From NCBI RefSeq assembly GCF_000742135.1, contig NZ_KN046818.1, positions 3,973,447 to 4,037,446 of the forward strand: 64,000 nt of DNA, in the 5' to 3' direction. Below, in pieces: positions 19,853-30,020 of this stretch. A model generated the notes under the pieces. It was not told the DNA's origin, made no database searches, and was given only the letters and a program-made list of their open reading frames with translations. This DNA is from Klebsiella pneumoniae (lineage in GTDB: Bacteria; Pseudomonadota; Gammaproteobacteria; Enterobacterales; Enterobacteriaceae). The translations under genes were made by a program, and so were the position numbers. Positions within the stretch are counted from its first letter, which is position 1; every line of letters starts with the position of its first letter.

Positions 19853-19889
19853 CACCCCGGTCACATAGTTATCTATGCTCCCGGGGATT
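19853..19889. repeat. 37-base palindromic repeat, copy 2
   Basis: Exact second copy of the repeat at 19729. It is flanked upstream by TTCGACCGTCGCGGGTCGG, whereas copy 1 is flanked by CTTCCTTCGCG, so only the palindromic core is duplicated. Confidence 0.85.
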
Positions 19890-20166
19890 AATGAGAGGCT
19901 CCTGCCTCTCACCGGAGGCCAGCCTACGGCTGGTCAAATTCGTTCCCGACGAATTTGTCACTTGCTTGCCGCCTTGCGACAATCGAAAAGCCTTAGAGGA
20001 TTGAGCAGTCAGTTACAGATTTTTTTTCATTGCTTTGTGCAAACGTGGCAATGATGCGCCAGAATTTGTAGAATATAGCGCCCCTGGACGAGCAGTCGCT
20101 CTCCGGGGCGTTTCTTTTTCAACCCACCTGGGGCCATAACGTGTAATAACGAGGCCGGAAAATATT

Positions 20167-21333
20167 ATGTCTGAACAAATTGTCACGCCTGATACCGCCG
20201 CTCTGACGGTGCCGAACAAAGATGCCAAAATCAACCTGCTGGATTTAAACCGTCAGCAGATGCGCGAGTTTTTCAAAAACATGGGCGAGAAGCCTTTCCG
20301 CGCCGATCAGGTGATGAAATGGATGTATCACTACTGCTGCGACGACTTTGATGAGATGACCGACATCAACAAAGTCCTGCGCAGTAAACTGAAAGAAGTG
20401 GCGGAGATCCGCGCCCCGGAAGTGGTTGAAGAGCAACGCTCAACCGACGGGACCATTAAATGGGCGATTGCCGTTGGCGATCAGCGCGTCGAGACCGTCT
20501 ATATCCCGGAAGAAGACCGCGCCACCCTGTGCGTCTCCTCCCAGGTAGGCTGCGCGCTGGAGTGCAAATTCTGCTCCACCGCCCAGCAGGGCTTTAACCG
20601 CAACCTGCGGGTATCCGAAATTATCGGCCAGGTCTGGCGCGCGGCGAAGATCGTCGGCGCGGTGAAGACCACCGGCGTGCGTCCCATTACCAACGTAGTA
20701 ATGATGGGCATGGGCGAGCCGCTGCTGAACCTCAACAACGTCGTTCCGGCGATGGAAATCATGCTCGACGATTTCGGCTTTGGCCTTTCCAAGCGTCGTG
20801 TGACCTTGTCTACCTCCGGCGTGGTGCCGGCGCTGGATAAACTCGGCGATATGATCGACGTTGCGCTGGCGATCTCCTTGCACGCGCCGAACGACACCAT
20901 TCGCGACGAAATCGTCCCGATCAACAAAAAGTACAACATCGAGACGTTCCTCAACTCGGTGCGCGGCTATATTTCGAAGTCCAACGCCAACCAGGGCCGG
21001 GTGACCATCGAGTACGTGATGCTGGATCACGTCAACGACGGCACCGAGCACGCCCATGAGCTGGCGGCGCTGCTGAAAGATACGCCGTGCAAGATCAACC
21101 TGATCCCATGGAACCCGTTCCCGGGCGCGCCGTATGGCCGCAGCTCCAACAGCCGCATCGACCGTTTCTCCAAAGTCCTGATGGAGTACGGCTTTACGAC
21201 CATCGTGCGTAAAACGCGCGGCGACGATATCGATGCCGCCTGCGGCCAGCTGGCGGGCGACGTCATTGACCGTACCAAGCGTACGCTGCGTAAGCGGATG
21301 CAGGGCGAAGCGATTGACGTAAAAGCGGTCTGA
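20167..21333 (+). CDS. rlmN: Dual-specificity rRNA/tRNA methyltransferase RlmN
   Basis: 388 residues of the radical SAM superfamily. The CxxxCxxC cluster motif is CALECKFC, and the C-terminal cysteine in AACGQLAG forms the methyl-cysteine and RNA adduct. It methylates C2 of A2503 in 23S rRNA and A37 of some tRNAs. E. coli RlmN is 384 residues; the extra residues are at the N-terminus. It lies between ndk and rodZ as in E. coli. Confidence 0.97.
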   Translation: MSEQIVTPDTAALTVPNKDAKINLLDLNRQQMREFFKNMGEKPFRADQVMKWMYHYCCDDFDEMTDINKVLRSKLKEVAEIRAPEVVEEQRSTDGTIKWAIAVGDQRVETVYIPEEDRATLCVSSQVGCALECKFCSTAQQGFNRNLRVSEIIGQVWRAAKIVGAVKTTGVRPITNVVMMGMGEPLLNLNNVVPAMEIMLDDFGFGLSKRRVTLSTSGVVPALDKLGDMIDVALAISLHAPNDTIRDEIVPINKKYNIETFLNSVRGYISKSNANQGRVTIEYVMLDHVNDGTEHAHELAALLKDTPCKINLIPWNPFPGAPYGRSSNSRIDRFSKVLMEYGFTTIVRKTRGDDIDAACGQLAGDVIDRTKRTLRKRMQGEAIDVKAV

Positions 21334-21609
21334 CAAATGATGACCCGTGCAGCGCAGGCGGCACGGGTCATATTTATGGCCGATAGCCAGGCGAAATACG
21401 CTGATTCGGTTAATAATTACGGTGCGTTTTTGTCGACTTTGAGGCAGTATGTAGCGGCACAACAACCGCTTAGCATTCAATTTTGATTCGTCTCTGTGAT
21501 CGCGCGGCTGACAGTCCTATACTGTGAGGCTGACGTAGCACAGATGTCTCGCGGCGCCGGCTTTTTCCCGCGCTGAACTTTAAATTTCACGTACCAGTAG
21601 TTGTAGCGA

Positions 21610-22605
21610 ATGAATACTGAAGCCACTCAAGATCATCAAGAAGCAAACACCACGGGCGCGCGTCTGCGTCACGCCCGCGAACAACTCGGACTTAGCCAGC
21701 AAGCGGTGGCCGAACGCTTATGCCTGAAGGTGTCCACGGTTCGTGATATTGAAGACGATAAGGCCCCCGCCGACCTCGCTTCCACCTTCCTGCGCGGGTA
21801 CATCCGCTCCTACGCTCGCCTCGTACATATTCCAGAAGACGAGCTGCTGCCGATGATGGCCAAGCAGGCGCCCATCCGCGCGGCGAAAGTCGCGCCAATG
21901 CAGAGTTTCTCTTTAGGCAAGCGCCGCAAAAAGCGCGACGGCTGGCTGATGAGCTTCACCTGGCTGGTGCTGTTTGTGGTTATCGGTCTGAGCGGCGCCT
22001 GGTGGTGGCAAGACCATAAGGCGCAGCAGGAAGAGATTTCGACTATGGCCGATCAGTCTTCCGCAGAGCTGAACGGCGGCGACGCCAACAGCCAGAACGT
22101 GCCGCTGGATACCAGCGCCCCTGCAGCCCCGACCGCCGATAGCGCCGCGAACAGCGCGCCAACCGATACCGCCAGCGCACCGACCACCAGCGCGCCGGCT
22201 CAGACGCCAGCGGATAATAACGCTGTCGTGGCGCCTTCCCAGGCCAATGTCGATACCGCGGGGACGACGCCGGCAGCTCCGGCTACCACCCCAGCCTCGC
22301 CGTTGCCGACCGATCAGGCGAACGTCACGACTCCGGCGGCGTCGGCGCAGGATCTGGTGATGAACTTTTCCGCCGACTGCTGGCTGGAAGTGAGCGATGC
22401 CACCGGTAAAAAACTGTTCAGCGGCCTGCAGCGTAAAGGCGGTAACCTGAACCTGAGCGGTCAGGCGCCGTATAAGCTGAAAATTGGCGCCCCGGCCGCG
22501 GTACAGATCCAGTATCTGGGCAAGCCTGTCGATTTAAGTCGTTTTATCAGAACTAACCAGGTTGCGCGTCTGACCCTCAATGCCGAATCATCACCGGCGC
22601 AGTAA
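21610..22605 (+). CDS. rodZ: Cytoskeleton protein RodZ
   Basis: 331 residues. The N-terminal cytoplasmic helix-turn-helix (about 18-90, [19 protein letters not shown]) binds MreB. A basic stretch (GKRRKKRDG) precedes one TM helix at about 112-132. A long proline/alanine/threonine-rich periplasmic linker follows, ending in a C-terminal beta domain ([14 protein letters not shown]). RodZ couples MreB filaments to the wall synthesis machinery and keeps the rod shape. The next gene, ispG, starts 26 bases later. Confidence 0.95.
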   Translation: MNTEATQDHQEANTTGARLRHAREQLGLSQQAVAERLCLKVSTVRDIEDDKAPADLASTFLRGYIRSYARLVHIPEDELLPMMAKQAPIRAAKVAPMQSFSLGKRRKKRDGWLMSFTWLVLFVVIGLSGAWWWQDHKAQQEEISTMADQSSAELNGGDANSQNVPLDTSAPAAPTADSAANSAPTDTASAPTTSAPAQTPADNNAVVAPSQANVDTAGTTPAAPATTPASPLPTDQANVTTPAASAQDLVMNFSADCWLEVSDATGKKLFSGLQRKGGNLNLSGQAPYKLKIGAPAAVQIQYLGKPVDLSRFIRTNQVARLTLNAESSPAQ

Positions 22606-22631
22606 CAGACGGGTAACGCGGGAGATTTTTC

Positions 22632-23753
22632 ATGCATAACCAGGCTCCGATTCAACGTAGAAAATCTAAACGTATTTACGTTGGTAATGTGCCAATTGGC
22701 GATGGGGCTCCCATCGCCGTTCAGTCAATGACCAATACGCGCACCACCGATGTGGCGGCGACCGTAAATCAAATCAAAGCGTTAGAGCGCGTAGGCGCGG
22801 ACATTGTCCGTGTCTCTGTTCCGACGATGGACGCTGCTGAGGCGTTCAAACTTATCAAACAGCAGGTTAACGTCCCGCTGGTCGCCGATATCCACTTTGA
22901 CTACCGTATTGCGCTGAAAGTGGCGGAATATGGCGTCGACTGCCTGCGTATCAACCCGGGCAACATCGGCAACGAAGAGCGCATCCGCATGGTTGTAGAT
23001 TGCGCTCGCGATAAAAACATCCCGATCCGCATCGGCGTCAACGCCGGCTCGCTGGAAAAAGATCTGCAGGAAAAATATGGCGAGCCGACGCCGCAGGCGC
23101 TGCTCGAATCCGCCATGCGTCATGTCGATCATCTCGATCGTCTGAACTTCGATCAGTTTAAAGTCAGCGTTAAAGCCTCCGATGTCTTCCTGGCGGTGGA
23201 ATCCTATCGTCTGCTGGCGAAACAGATCGATCAGCCGCTGCATCTCGGGATCACCGAAGCGGGCGGCGCGCGCAGCGGCGCGGTAAAATCGGCGATCGGT
23301 CTGGGACTACTGTTGTCCGAGGGGATCGGCGATACGCTGCGCGTCTCGCTGGCGGCGGATCCGGTGGAAGAGATCAAGGTCGGCTTCGATATCCTCAAAT
23401 CTCTGCGTATTCGTTCCCGCGGCATTAACTTTATCGCCTGCCCGACCTGTTCACGCCAGGAGTTTGACGTTATCGGTACGGTGAATGCTCTGGAGCAGCG
23501 TCTGGAAGATATCATCACCCCGATGGATGTTTCGATCATCGGTTGCGTGGTGAACGGCCCGGGCGAAGCGCTGGTCTCCACCCTTGGCGTCACCGGCGGC
23601 AACAAGAAAAGCGGCCTGTATGAAGACGGCGTGCGTAAAGATCGCCTGGACAACAACGACATGATCGACCAGCTGGAAGCGCGGATCCGCGCCAAAGCCT
23701 CGATGCTCGATGAAGCCCGTCGGATTGACGTTCAACAGGTTGAAGCAAAATAA
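22632..23753 (+). CDS. ispG: 4-hydroxy-3-methylbut-2-enyl diphosphate synthase IspG
   Basis: 373 residues. The [4Fe-4S] ligands are visible as CPTC ([11 protein letters not shown]) and a third cysteine in [11 protein letters not shown], which also holds the fourth ligand, glutamate. The N-terminal TIM barrel binds MEcPP. It catalyses the penultimate step of the MEP isoprenoid pathway, taking electrons from flavodoxin. It depends on Fe-S supply. Confidence 0.98.
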   Translation: MHNQAPIQRRKSKRIYVGNVPIGDGAPIAVQSMTNTRTTDVAATVNQIKALERVGADIVRVSVPTMDAAEAFKLIKQQVNVPLVADIHFDYRIALKVAEYGVDCLRINPGNIGNEERIRMVVDCARDKNIPIRIGVNAGSLEKDLQEKYGEPTPQALLESAMRHVDHLDRLNFDQFKVSVKASDVFLAVESYRLLAKQIDQPLHLGITEAGGARSGAVKSAIGLGLLLSEGIGDTLRVSLAADPVEEIKVGFDILKSLRIRSRGINFIACPTCSRQEFDVIGTVNALEQRLEDIITPMDVSIIGCVVNGPGEALVSTLGVTGGNKKSGLYEDGVRKDRLDNNDMIDQLEARIRAKASMLDEARRIDVQQVEAK

Positions 23754-23759
23754 CGTGTT

Positions 23760-23824
23760 GGGAAGCGATACGCTTCCCGTGTATGATTGAACCTGCGGGC
23801 GCGAGGCGCCGGGGTTCATTTTTG
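23760..23824 (+). terminator. Two hairpins with T-run between ispG and hisS
   Basis: First, GGGAAGCG-ATA-CGCTTCCC (23760-23778) is a perfect 8-bp stem. Then GAACC ... GGTTC (about 23789-23816), with an inner GGCGC/GCGCC stem, leads into ATTTTT. The pair resembles an attenuator or partial terminator ahead of hisS. Confidence 0.5.
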
Positions 23825-23844
23825 TATATATAAAGAGAATAAAC

Positions 23845-25119
23845 GTGGCAAAGAACATTCAAGCCATCCGTGGCATGAACGATTATCTGCCGGGCGAAAC
23901 CGCTCTCTGGCAGCGCATTGAAGGCTCACTGAAGCAGGTGCTCGGTAGCTACGGTTACAGCGAAATCCGTTTGCCGATTGTAGAGCAGACCCCGTTATTC
24001 AAACGCGCGATCGGCGAAGTGACCGACGTGGTTGAAAAAGAGATGTATACCTTCGAAGACCGCAATGGCGACAGCCTGACGCTGCGTCCGGAAGGGACGG
24101 CGGGCTGCGTACGTGCCGGCATCGAACATGGTCTGCTGTACAATCAAGAACAGCGTCTGTGGTACGTCGGGCCAATGTTCCGTCACGAGCGCCCGCAGAA
24201 AGGTCGCTACCGCCAGTTCCACCAGATCGGCGCCGAAGTGTTTGGCCTGCAGGGCCCGGACATCGACGCGGAGCTGATTATGCTGACCGCGCGCTGGTGG
24301 CGTGAGCTGGGCATCTCCGAACACGTCAGCCTGGAGCTGAACTCCATCGGTTCGCTGGAAGCGCGCGCCAACTACCGCGACGCGCTGGTGGCATACCTGG
24401 AGCAGTTTACCGATAAACTGGATGAAGACAGTAAACGCCGGATGTATACCAACCCGCTGCGGGTGCTGGACTCCAAAAACCCGGACGTTCAGGCGCTGCT
24501 CAACGACGCGCCGGCGCTCGGCGATTATCTTGACGAAGAGTCGAAAGCCCACTTTGCCGGCCTGTGCGCGTTGCTTGACGATGCCGGGATCCGCTACACC
24601 GTCAACCAGCGCCTGGTGCGCGGCCTTGATTACTATAACCGCACCGTGTTCGAGTGGGTGACCACCAGCCTTGGTTCCCAGGGCACCGTCTGCGCCGGCG
24701 GTCGTTACGACGGCCTGGTTGAGCAGCTGGGCGGTCGCGCTACCCCGGGCGTGGGTTTTGCCATGGGGCTGGAACGTCTTGTTTTACTGGTCCAGGCAGT
24801 GAATCCGGAATTTAAAGCCGATCCTGTTGTCGATATATACCTGGTAGCCTCCGGGACCGATACTCAGTCTGCTGCAATGCGTCTGGCTGAGCAGGTTCGC
24901 GATGCGCTGCCCGGCGTGAAGCTGATGACCAACCACGGCGGCGGCAACTTTAAGAAGCAGTTCGCCCGCGCTGACAAGTGGGGGGCGCGCGTCGCGCTGG
25001 TGGTCGGTGAATCAGAGATTGCTGACGGAAACGTGGTAGTGAAGGATTTACGCTCAGGTGAGCAAACTACCGTAACGCAGGAGAGCGTTGCCGCGCATTT
25101 GCGCACACTTCTGGGTTAA
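23845..25119 (+). CDS. hisS: Histidyl-tRNA synthetase
   Basis: 424 residues with a GTG start, as in E. coli. The class II motifs are present: motif 2 ([19 protein letters not shown]), the histidine-specific [13 protein letters not shown] and motif 3 ([11 protein letters not shown]), followed by the anticodon-binding C-terminal domain. It charges tRNA-His. AAAGAG precedes the start codon. Confidence 0.98.
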   Translation: MAKNIQAIRGMNDYLPGETALWQRIEGSLKQVLGSYGYSEIRLPIVEQTPLFKRAIGEVTDVVEKEMYTFEDRNGDSLTLRPEGTAGCVRAGIEHGLLYNQEQRLWYVGPMFRHERPQKGRYRQFHQIGAEVFGLQGPDIDAELIMLTARWWRELGISEHVSLELNSIGSLEARANYRDALVAYLEQFTDKLDEDSKRRMYTNPLRVLDSKNPDVQALLNDAPALGDYLDEESKAHFAGLCALLDDAGIRYTVNQRLVRGLDYYNRTVFEWVTTSLGSQGTVCAGGRYDGLVEQLGGRATPGVGFAMGLERLVLLVQAVNPEFKADPVVDIYLVASGTDTQSAAMRLAEQVRDALPGVKLMTNHGGGNFKKQFARADKWGARVALVVGESEIADGNVVVKDLRSGEQTTVTQESVAAHLRTLLG

Positions 25120-25153
25120 TCTCCCGGGAATTATTAGTCAGGAGAAGGACTGC

Positions 25154-25774
25154 GTGGAAACTTTTAACAACGAGAACGATCAGGTCGATGCGCTGAAGCG
25201 TTTCTTTGCCGAAAACGGCAAAGCGCTGGCGGTCGGGGTGATTTTAGGGATTGGCGCGCTGGTTGGCTGGCGCTACTGGACCTCCCATCAGCAGGATACC
25301 GCCAGAGACGCGTCGCTGGCTTACGAGAAGGCGACTTCCGCGCTGAAATCGAATACGCCAGAAGTGCTGTCAGGGGCAGAGAAATTCGCGGCTGACAATA
25401 AAAATACCTACGGCGCCTTCGCCTCTCTCGAGCTGGCACAGCATTTTGTTGAACAGAACGATCTGCCGAACGCTGAAAAGCAGCTGCAGCAGGGGCTGGC
25501 GGCCGCATCTGATGATAATCTGAAATCGGTTATCAGTATGCGTCTGGCCCGCGTTCAGCTGCAAATGAAACAGGCTGATGCGGCGCTGAAAACCCTCGAC
25601 AGCATCAAAGGTGAGGGCTGGACCGCCATTGTGGCCGATTTGCGCGGCGAAATTCTGTTGAGCAAAGGCGATAAGCAAGGGGCCCGTGCGGCGTGGGAAG
25701 CTGGCGTGAAAAGCGATGCTTCTCCTGCGCTCAGCGAAATGATGCGTATGAAAATGAATAATTTGTCCATCTGA
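25154..25774 (+). CDS. yfgM: Ancillary SecYEG translocon subunit YfgM
   Basis: 206 residues from the GTG at 25154, giving METFNNENDQVDALKRFFAENG and the E. coli length. The longer ATG reading from 25088 overlaps hisS and is rejected; GGAGAAGGA lies ahead of the GTG. One TM helix (about 24-41, ALAVGVILGIGALVGWRYW) is followed by a TPR-like periplasmic domain. YfgM works with PpiD at the Sec translocon. bamB follows after 10 bases. Confidence 0.95.
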   Translation: METFNNENDQVDALKRFFAENGKALAVGVILGIGALVGWRYWTSHQQDTARDASLAYEKATSALKSNTPEVLSGAEKFAADNKNTYGAFASLELAQHFVEQNDLPNAEKQLQQGLAAASDDNLKSVISMRLARVQLQMKQADAALKTLDSIKGEGWTAIVADLRGEILLSKGDKQGARAAWEAGVKSDASPALSEMMRMKMNNLSI

Positions 25775-25784
25775 GAGGGACTCG

Positions 25785-26963
25785 ATGCAATTGCGTAAAT
25801 TACTGTTGCCAGGGCTGCTTTCCGTTACCTTGCTGAGCGGGTGTTCGCTGTTTAATAGCGAAGAAGATGTGGTGAAAATGTCACCGCTGCCGACGGTAGA
25901 AAACCAGTTTACGCCGTCCACGTCCTGGAGCACCTCGGTTGGCGATGGTATCGGCGAATTTTACTCTAACCTTCATCCGGCCTTTGCCGACGGCGTAGTG
26001 TATGCTGCTGACCGTAAAGGCACCGTCAAAGCGCTGAACGCCGACGACGGCAAAGAGGTGTGGTCGGTGAATCTAGCGGAGAAAGATGGTTGGTTCTCGC
26101 GCACGCCAGCGCTGCTTTCCGGCGGGGTGACCGTCTCTGGCGGCCATGTTTATATCGGCAGCGAGAAAGCGCAGCTGTATGCGCTGAATACCAGCGATGG
26201 TACCGTGGCCTGGCAAACCCGTGTCGCCGGCGAGGCGCTGTCGCGTCCGGTGGTGAGCGATGGCATGGTGCTGGTGCATACCAGTAACGGCCAGCTGCAG
26301 GCGCTAAACGAGACCGATGGGGCCGTGAAGTGGACCGTTAACCTCGATATGCCGGCGCTCTCCCTGCGCGGCGAGTCTGCGCCTGCGACCGCCTACGGCG
26401 CGGCGATCGTCGGCGGCGACAACGGCCGCGTCAGTGCAGTATTGATGCAGCAGGGGCAGATGATTTGGCAGCAGCGTATTTCTACGGCCACCGGCCCGAC
26501 GGAAATTGACCGCCTGAACGACGTCGACACGACGCCGATCATCGTTAACGGTGTGGTTTATGCGCTGGCTTATAACGGTAACCTGACCGCGCTGGACCTG
26601 CGTAGCGGCCAGATTATGTGGAAACGCGAGCTGGGTTCGGTGAATGATTTCATCGTCGATGGTAACCGTATCTACCTGGTAGACCAGAACGATCGCCTGC
26701 TGGCACTGACCACCGACGGCGGTGTAACCCTGTGGACGCAAAGCGATCTGCTGCACCGTTTGCTGACCGCGCCGGTGTTGTATAATGGCAATCTGGTCGT
26801 CGGCGATAGCGAAGGCTACATGCACTGGGTTAATCCGGAAGATGGCCATTTTGTGGCGCAGCAGAAAGTCGATAGTTCCGGCTTCCTGACCGACCCGGTG
26901 GTTGCCGATGGTCGACTGCTGATCCAGGCGAAAGACGGTACGCTGTACGCGATTACGCGTTAA
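25785..26963 (+). CDS. bamB: Outer membrane assembly lipoprotein BamB
   Basis: 392 residues. The signal peptide ends in the lipobox LLSGC (lipidated Cys20). The rest is an eight-bladed beta-propeller with repeated PQQ-type blades (ALNADDGKEVW, ALNTSDGTVAWQ, ALNETDGAVKW, ALDLRSGQIMW). It is a subunit of the BAM complex that inserts beta-barrel proteins and binds BamA. A strong terminator follows. Confidence 0.97.
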   Translation: MQLRKLLLPGLLSVTLLSGCSLFNSEEDVVKMSPLPTVENQFTPSTSWSTSVGDGIGEFYSNLHPAFADGVVYAADRKGTVKALNADDGKEVWSVNLAEKDGWFSRTPALLSGGVTVSGGHVYIGSEKAQLYALNTSDGTVAWQTRVAGEALSRPVVSDGMVLVHTSNGQLQALNETDGAVKWTVNLDMPALSLRGESAPATAYGAAIVGGDNGRVSAVLMQQGQMIWQQRISTATGPTEIDRLNDVDTTPIIVNGVVYALAYNGNLTALDLRSGQIMWKRELGSVNDFIVDGNRIYLVDQNDRLLALTTDGGVTLWTQSDLLHRLLTAPVLYNGNLVVGDSEGYMHWVNPEDGHFVAQQKVDSSGFLTDPVVADGRLLIQAKDGTLYAITR

Positions 26964-26987
26964 TTACCGCTGTCGTGAGTGATTAAG

Positions 26988-27016
26988 AAACGGCCCCTGG
27001 CAGACAGGGGCCGTTT
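26988..27016 (+). terminator. Rho-independent terminator of bamB
   Basis: AAACGGCCCCTG and CAGGGGCCGTTTT form a perfect stem with loop GCAGA, followed closely by further T residues. Confidence 0.95.
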
Positions 27017-27076
27017 TGACTTTTTTAAAAACGTCGTTAAGACGATGTTGCTTAGTGATTGTATGAGGCATTTAAC

Positions 27077-28555
27077 ATGATACCTGTGGTCGCGCTTGTC
27101 GGGCGCCCTAACGTTGGAAAATCCACGCTCTTTAACCGCCTGACGCGCACTCGTGATGCGCTGGTTGCGGATTTCCCGGGGCTGACTCGTGACCGTAAGT
27201 ACGGTCGGGCCGAAGTCGAAGGCCGCGAATTCATCTGTATCGATACCGGTGGTATTGATGGTACGGAAGAGGGCGTGGAAACCCGGATGGCGGAGCAGTC
27301 GCTGCTGGCAATCGAAGAGGCCGATGTGGTGCTGTTTATGGTCGATGCGCGCGCGGGCCTGATGCCGGCGGACATCGCGATCGCTAAACACCTGCGCTCT
27401 CGTGAAAAGCCCACCTTCCTGGTGGCTAACAAAACCGACGGCATCGACGTCGACCAGGCAATGGCGGACTTCTGGTCGCTCGGCCTGGGCGATATCTATC
27501 CGATTGCCGCTTCGCACGGCCGCGGCGTGACCAGCCTGCTGGAGCAGGCCCTGCTGCCATGGGTAGATGAGGTTAATCCGCAGGAAGAAGTGGATGAAGA
27601 CGCCGAATACTGGGCGAAATTCGAAGCCGAGCAGAATGGCGAAGCGGAAGAAGAGCCGGAAGACGACTTCAATCCGCAGGATCTGCCGATCAAGCTGGCG
27701 ATTGTCGGGCGTCCTAATGTCGGTAAATCAACCCTCACCAATCGCATCCTCGGTGAAGATCGTGTGGTGGTCTACGATATGCCGGGCACCACCCGTGACA
27801 GCATTTATATCCCGATGCAGCGTGACGAGCGCGAATACGTGCTCATCGATACCGCTGGGGTGCGCAAGCGCGGGAAAATCACCGACGTAGTGGAAAAGTT
27901 CTCGGTGATCAAAACGCTGCAGGCGATTGAAGACGCCAACGTCGTGCTGCTGGTGATCGATGCTCGCGAAGGGATCTCCGACCAGGACCTCTCGCTGCTG
28001 GGCTTTATTCTTAACAGCGGCCGTTCGCTGGTGATCGTCGTTAACAAGTGGGATGGCCTGAGTCAGGAAGTGAAGGAGCAGGTGAAGGAGACCCTCGACT
28101 ATCGTCTGGGCTTTATCGACTTTGCCCGGGTGCACTTCATCTCCGCCCTGCACGGCAGCGGCGTCGGCAACCTGTTTGAATCGGTACGCGAAGCCTACGA
28201 CAGCGCTACGCGCCGCGTAAGCACCGCGATGCTGACCCGGATCATGAACATGGCGGCGGAAGATCATCAGCCACCGCTGGTGCGTGGCCGTCGCGTGAAG
28301 CTGAAATACGCCCACGCCGGGGGCTACAACCCGCCTATCGTGGTGATCCACGGTAACCAGGTCAAGGATCTGCCGGATTCCTACAAGCGCTACCTGATGA
28401 ACTACTTCCGTAAATCCCTGGACGTGATGGGCACGCCAATCCGGATCCAGTTCAAGGAAGGGGAAAACCCGTTCGCTAACAAGCGTAACACCCTGACGCC
28501 GAACCAGATGCGTAAACGTAAGCGCTTGATCAAGCACATCAAGAAAAGCAAATAA
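27077..28555 (+). CDS. der: Ribosome assembly GTPase Der (EngA)
   Basis: 492 residues from [16 protein letters not shown] at 27077; the ATG at 27062 lies upstream in another reading and 27059 would only add six residues. It has two GTPase domains in tandem, each with its own P-loop GRPNVGKS (about residue 8 and residue 209), separated by an acidic linker ([11 protein letters not shown]). A KH-like domain follows at the C-terminus. It acts in 50S subunit maturation. A terminator lies immediately after. Confidence 0.97.
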   Translation: MIPVVALVGRPNVGKSTLFNRLTRTRDALVADFPGLTRDRKYGRAEVEGREFICIDTGGIDGTEEGVETRMAEQSLLAIEEADVVLFMVDARAGLMPADIAIAKHLRSREKPTFLVANKTDGIDVDQAMADFWSLGLGDIYPIAASHGRGVTSLLEQALLPWVDEVNPQEEVDEDAEYWAKFEAEQNGEAEEEPEDDFNPQDLPIKLAIVGRPNVGKSTLTNRILGEDRVVVYDMPGTTRDSIYIPMQRDEREYVLIDTAGVRKRGKITDVVEKFSVIKTLQAIEDANVVLLVIDAREGISDQDLSLLGFILNSGRSLVIVVNKWDGLSQEVKEQVKETLDYRLGFIDFARVHFISALHGSGVGNLFESVREAYDSATRRVSTAMLTRIMNMAAEDHQPPLVRGRRVKLKYAHAGGYNPPIVVIHGNQVKDLPDSYKRYLMNYFRKSLDVMGTPIRIQFKEGENPFANKRNTLTPNQMRKRKRLIKHIKKSK

Positions 28556-28560
28556 TCATT

Positions 28561-28583
28561 AAACCCGCTTCGGCGGGTTTTTT
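28561..28583 (+). terminator. Rho-independent terminator of der
   Basis: AAACCCGC-TTCG-GCGGGTTTTTT: a perfect stem with a stable tetraloop and T-run. Confidence 0.95.
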
Positions 28584-28672
28584 GTGGCCGCCATGCCGGT
28601 AAATGTCAAAACCTTCCGCCATAATCCCGCGATACTTCGCCGGGAACAGAGCGGCTCAAAGGTGGACTTACT

Positions 28673-29752
28673 ATGCAGATTGGTTTTATCGGCCTCGGCG
28701 CGGTGGTGGAAACCGCCTATTTACCGGCGCTGCGTCGCCTGGGGGACGTCATCGACCGCTGCCAGGGCTATGACCTGGACTGCAGCAGAGCGCTGCCGGG
28801 GATCCAGCGCTGTAGTTCGCTGTCGGCGCTGCTGGCCGAACTCCTGGATACGCTCTTCATTACCACCTCATCACTTCAGCATCTGCCCGTACTGGAGAGG
28901 GCGTTAGCCAGCGGCATTTCCCGCATCGTGGTGGAAAAGCCGATCGTGGCCAACCTTGAGCAGGCCGCCCGGCTGCGGGCGCTGCTGGCGCCGACTGAGC
29001 AGGCCGCGCGGGTGCTGGCTCTTGACCACTGGATGGCGCGAGGCGTTGCGCTGAACGCTCCTGGCCCGCTGTGGCGGGCGGAAGGGGAGGCCAGCGGCCT
29101 GCCTCCGCCGCACCTGTCAGCGCAGGATATCGTCTGGATCGAAGGTTATTTGCAGGAGCTAAGCGGCTTTAACAGCGCTGGTGAGCCGGTCGCACTCAAT
29201 TTTGCCACCGGGGAGCTGGATACCCGGCAGCTGCGTCACCCTGATGGGGTGATCCTCGATATCGGCACCCATGTCCTGGCGATGCTCCGCGAAACCCTGC
29301 ACGCCAGCGGAGGCGATACGGCGCTGAGCCTTTCCCTTCGGGTGGCGAAAGACCGCCTCGGCCATGACATTGCTCCTGGGGATACGAGCACTGCCGAGGG
29401 GGAGGCGCATCTGCAGGGAACCCTGGGCACTATCCCGCTCAATATCTGGCTCAACAAATACGCGGGTCCCGCGGGCGGGCAAAAGGGAATGCGGATAGGA
29501 CTGCGGGACGGGCGAATAATTACCTTCGATCGCGCCCCTGAGGGCGAAGTGGTGACGCTACAGGACGGCGAGCGGGTGCAGCGCTGGACCCGGCCCGGGG
29601 CGATCTATACGCACTGTCTTGATGAGCAGATCCTCGGCGCTGATAATCTGTTTATCCGGGCGCCGGACAGCGTGGCCGGGCTAACGCAGCGTAGGCTTGA
29701 GGAAGTGGAATGGCTGCTCAGGTTGCAGCAGCAATTACGCGGCCCGCATTAA
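28673..29752 (+). CDS. Gfo/Idh/MocA-family oxidoreductase
   Basis: 359 residues. The N-terminal Rossmann motif GFIGLGAVVETAYLPAL and the family signature EKP (RIVVEKPIVANLEQAARL) indicate an NAD(P)-dependent oxidoreductase. A C-terminal alpha/beta domain starts at about 125, with a possible catalytic histidine in DIGTHVLAM. The substrate is unknown; relatives act on sugars and inositols. It lies between der and yfgJ, where E. coli K-12 has no such gene as I recall. It has its own leader after the der terminator and looks like a single-gene accessory unit. Confidence 0.8.
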   Translation: MQIGFIGLGAVVETAYLPALRRLGDVIDRCQGYDLDCSRALPGIQRCSSLSALLAELLDTLFITTSSLQHLPVLERALASGISRIVVEKPIVANLEQAARLRALLAPTEQAARVLALDHWMARGVALNAPGPLWRAEGEASGLPPPHLSAQDIVWIEGYLQELSGFNSAGEPVALNFATGELDTRQLRHPDGVILDIGTHVLAMLRETLHASGGDTALSLSLRVAKDRLGHDIAPGDTSTAEGEAHLQGTLGTIPLNIWLNKYAGPAGGQKGMRIGLRDGRIITFDRAPEGEVVTLQDGERVQRWTRPGAIYTHCLDEQILGADNLFIRAPDSVAGLTQRRLEEVEWLLRLQQQLRGPH

Positions 29753-29801
29753 ACCCGGAACATGATAAAATAGGTGCAGATAAACGTTGAAAGGAATGGT
29801 T

Positions 29802-30020
29802 ATGGAACTTGATTGCCCTCTGTGCCACGCGCCGTTAGATGTCAAAGGCAGTAGCGCGCATTGCGCCCAGTGCGAAAGGGTATTTACCCTTGAGGCCCGC
29901 TGCCCGGAATGCCACCAGCCGCTGGAGGTGCTGAAGGCGTGCGGCGCGGTGGATTACTTTTGCCAGCATGGGCATGGCCTGATCTCGAAAAAACGGGTGG
30001 AATTTATTCCGCTGGTTTAG
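29802..30020 (+). CDS. yfgJ: Zinc-ribbon protein YfgJ
   Basis: 72 residues from [16 protein letters not shown]; the in-frame ATG five codons earlier is not used because AAGGA fits 29802. Three CxxC pairs (CPLC, CAQC, CPEC) and later Cys and His residues (CQHGHGL) make up zinc-ribbon motifs. The C-terminal half ([22 protein letters not shown]) is nearly identical to what I recall of E. coli YfgJ. Function unknown. Its 3' end overlaps the convergent xseA by 17 bases. Confidence 0.85.
   Translation: MELDCPLCHAPLDVKGSSAHCAQCERVFTLEARCPECHQPLEVLKACGAVDYFCQHGHGLISKKRVEFIPLV

Larger units (their letters stand above)
19685..20166. other. 482-base ndk-rlmN gap with repeats
   Basis: No convincing gene is seen; the short ORFs here are built from repeat sequence. 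It contains two identical 37-base palindromic repeats (19729 and 19853), stem-forming segments (GAGAGGCTCC...CCTCTC and GCCAGCC...GGCTGG), and a probable rlmN promoter and leader near its right end. Confidence 0.7.

Noticed and set aside
19729..19889. Possible CRISPR array
   Set aside because: Only two palindromic copies, an 87-base spacing, and no cas genes nearby.
19650..20004. Short plus-strand ORFs over the ndk-rlmN repeats
   Set aside because: Both read through the duplicated palindrome (HSYLCSRG twice), so they are repeat artefacts.
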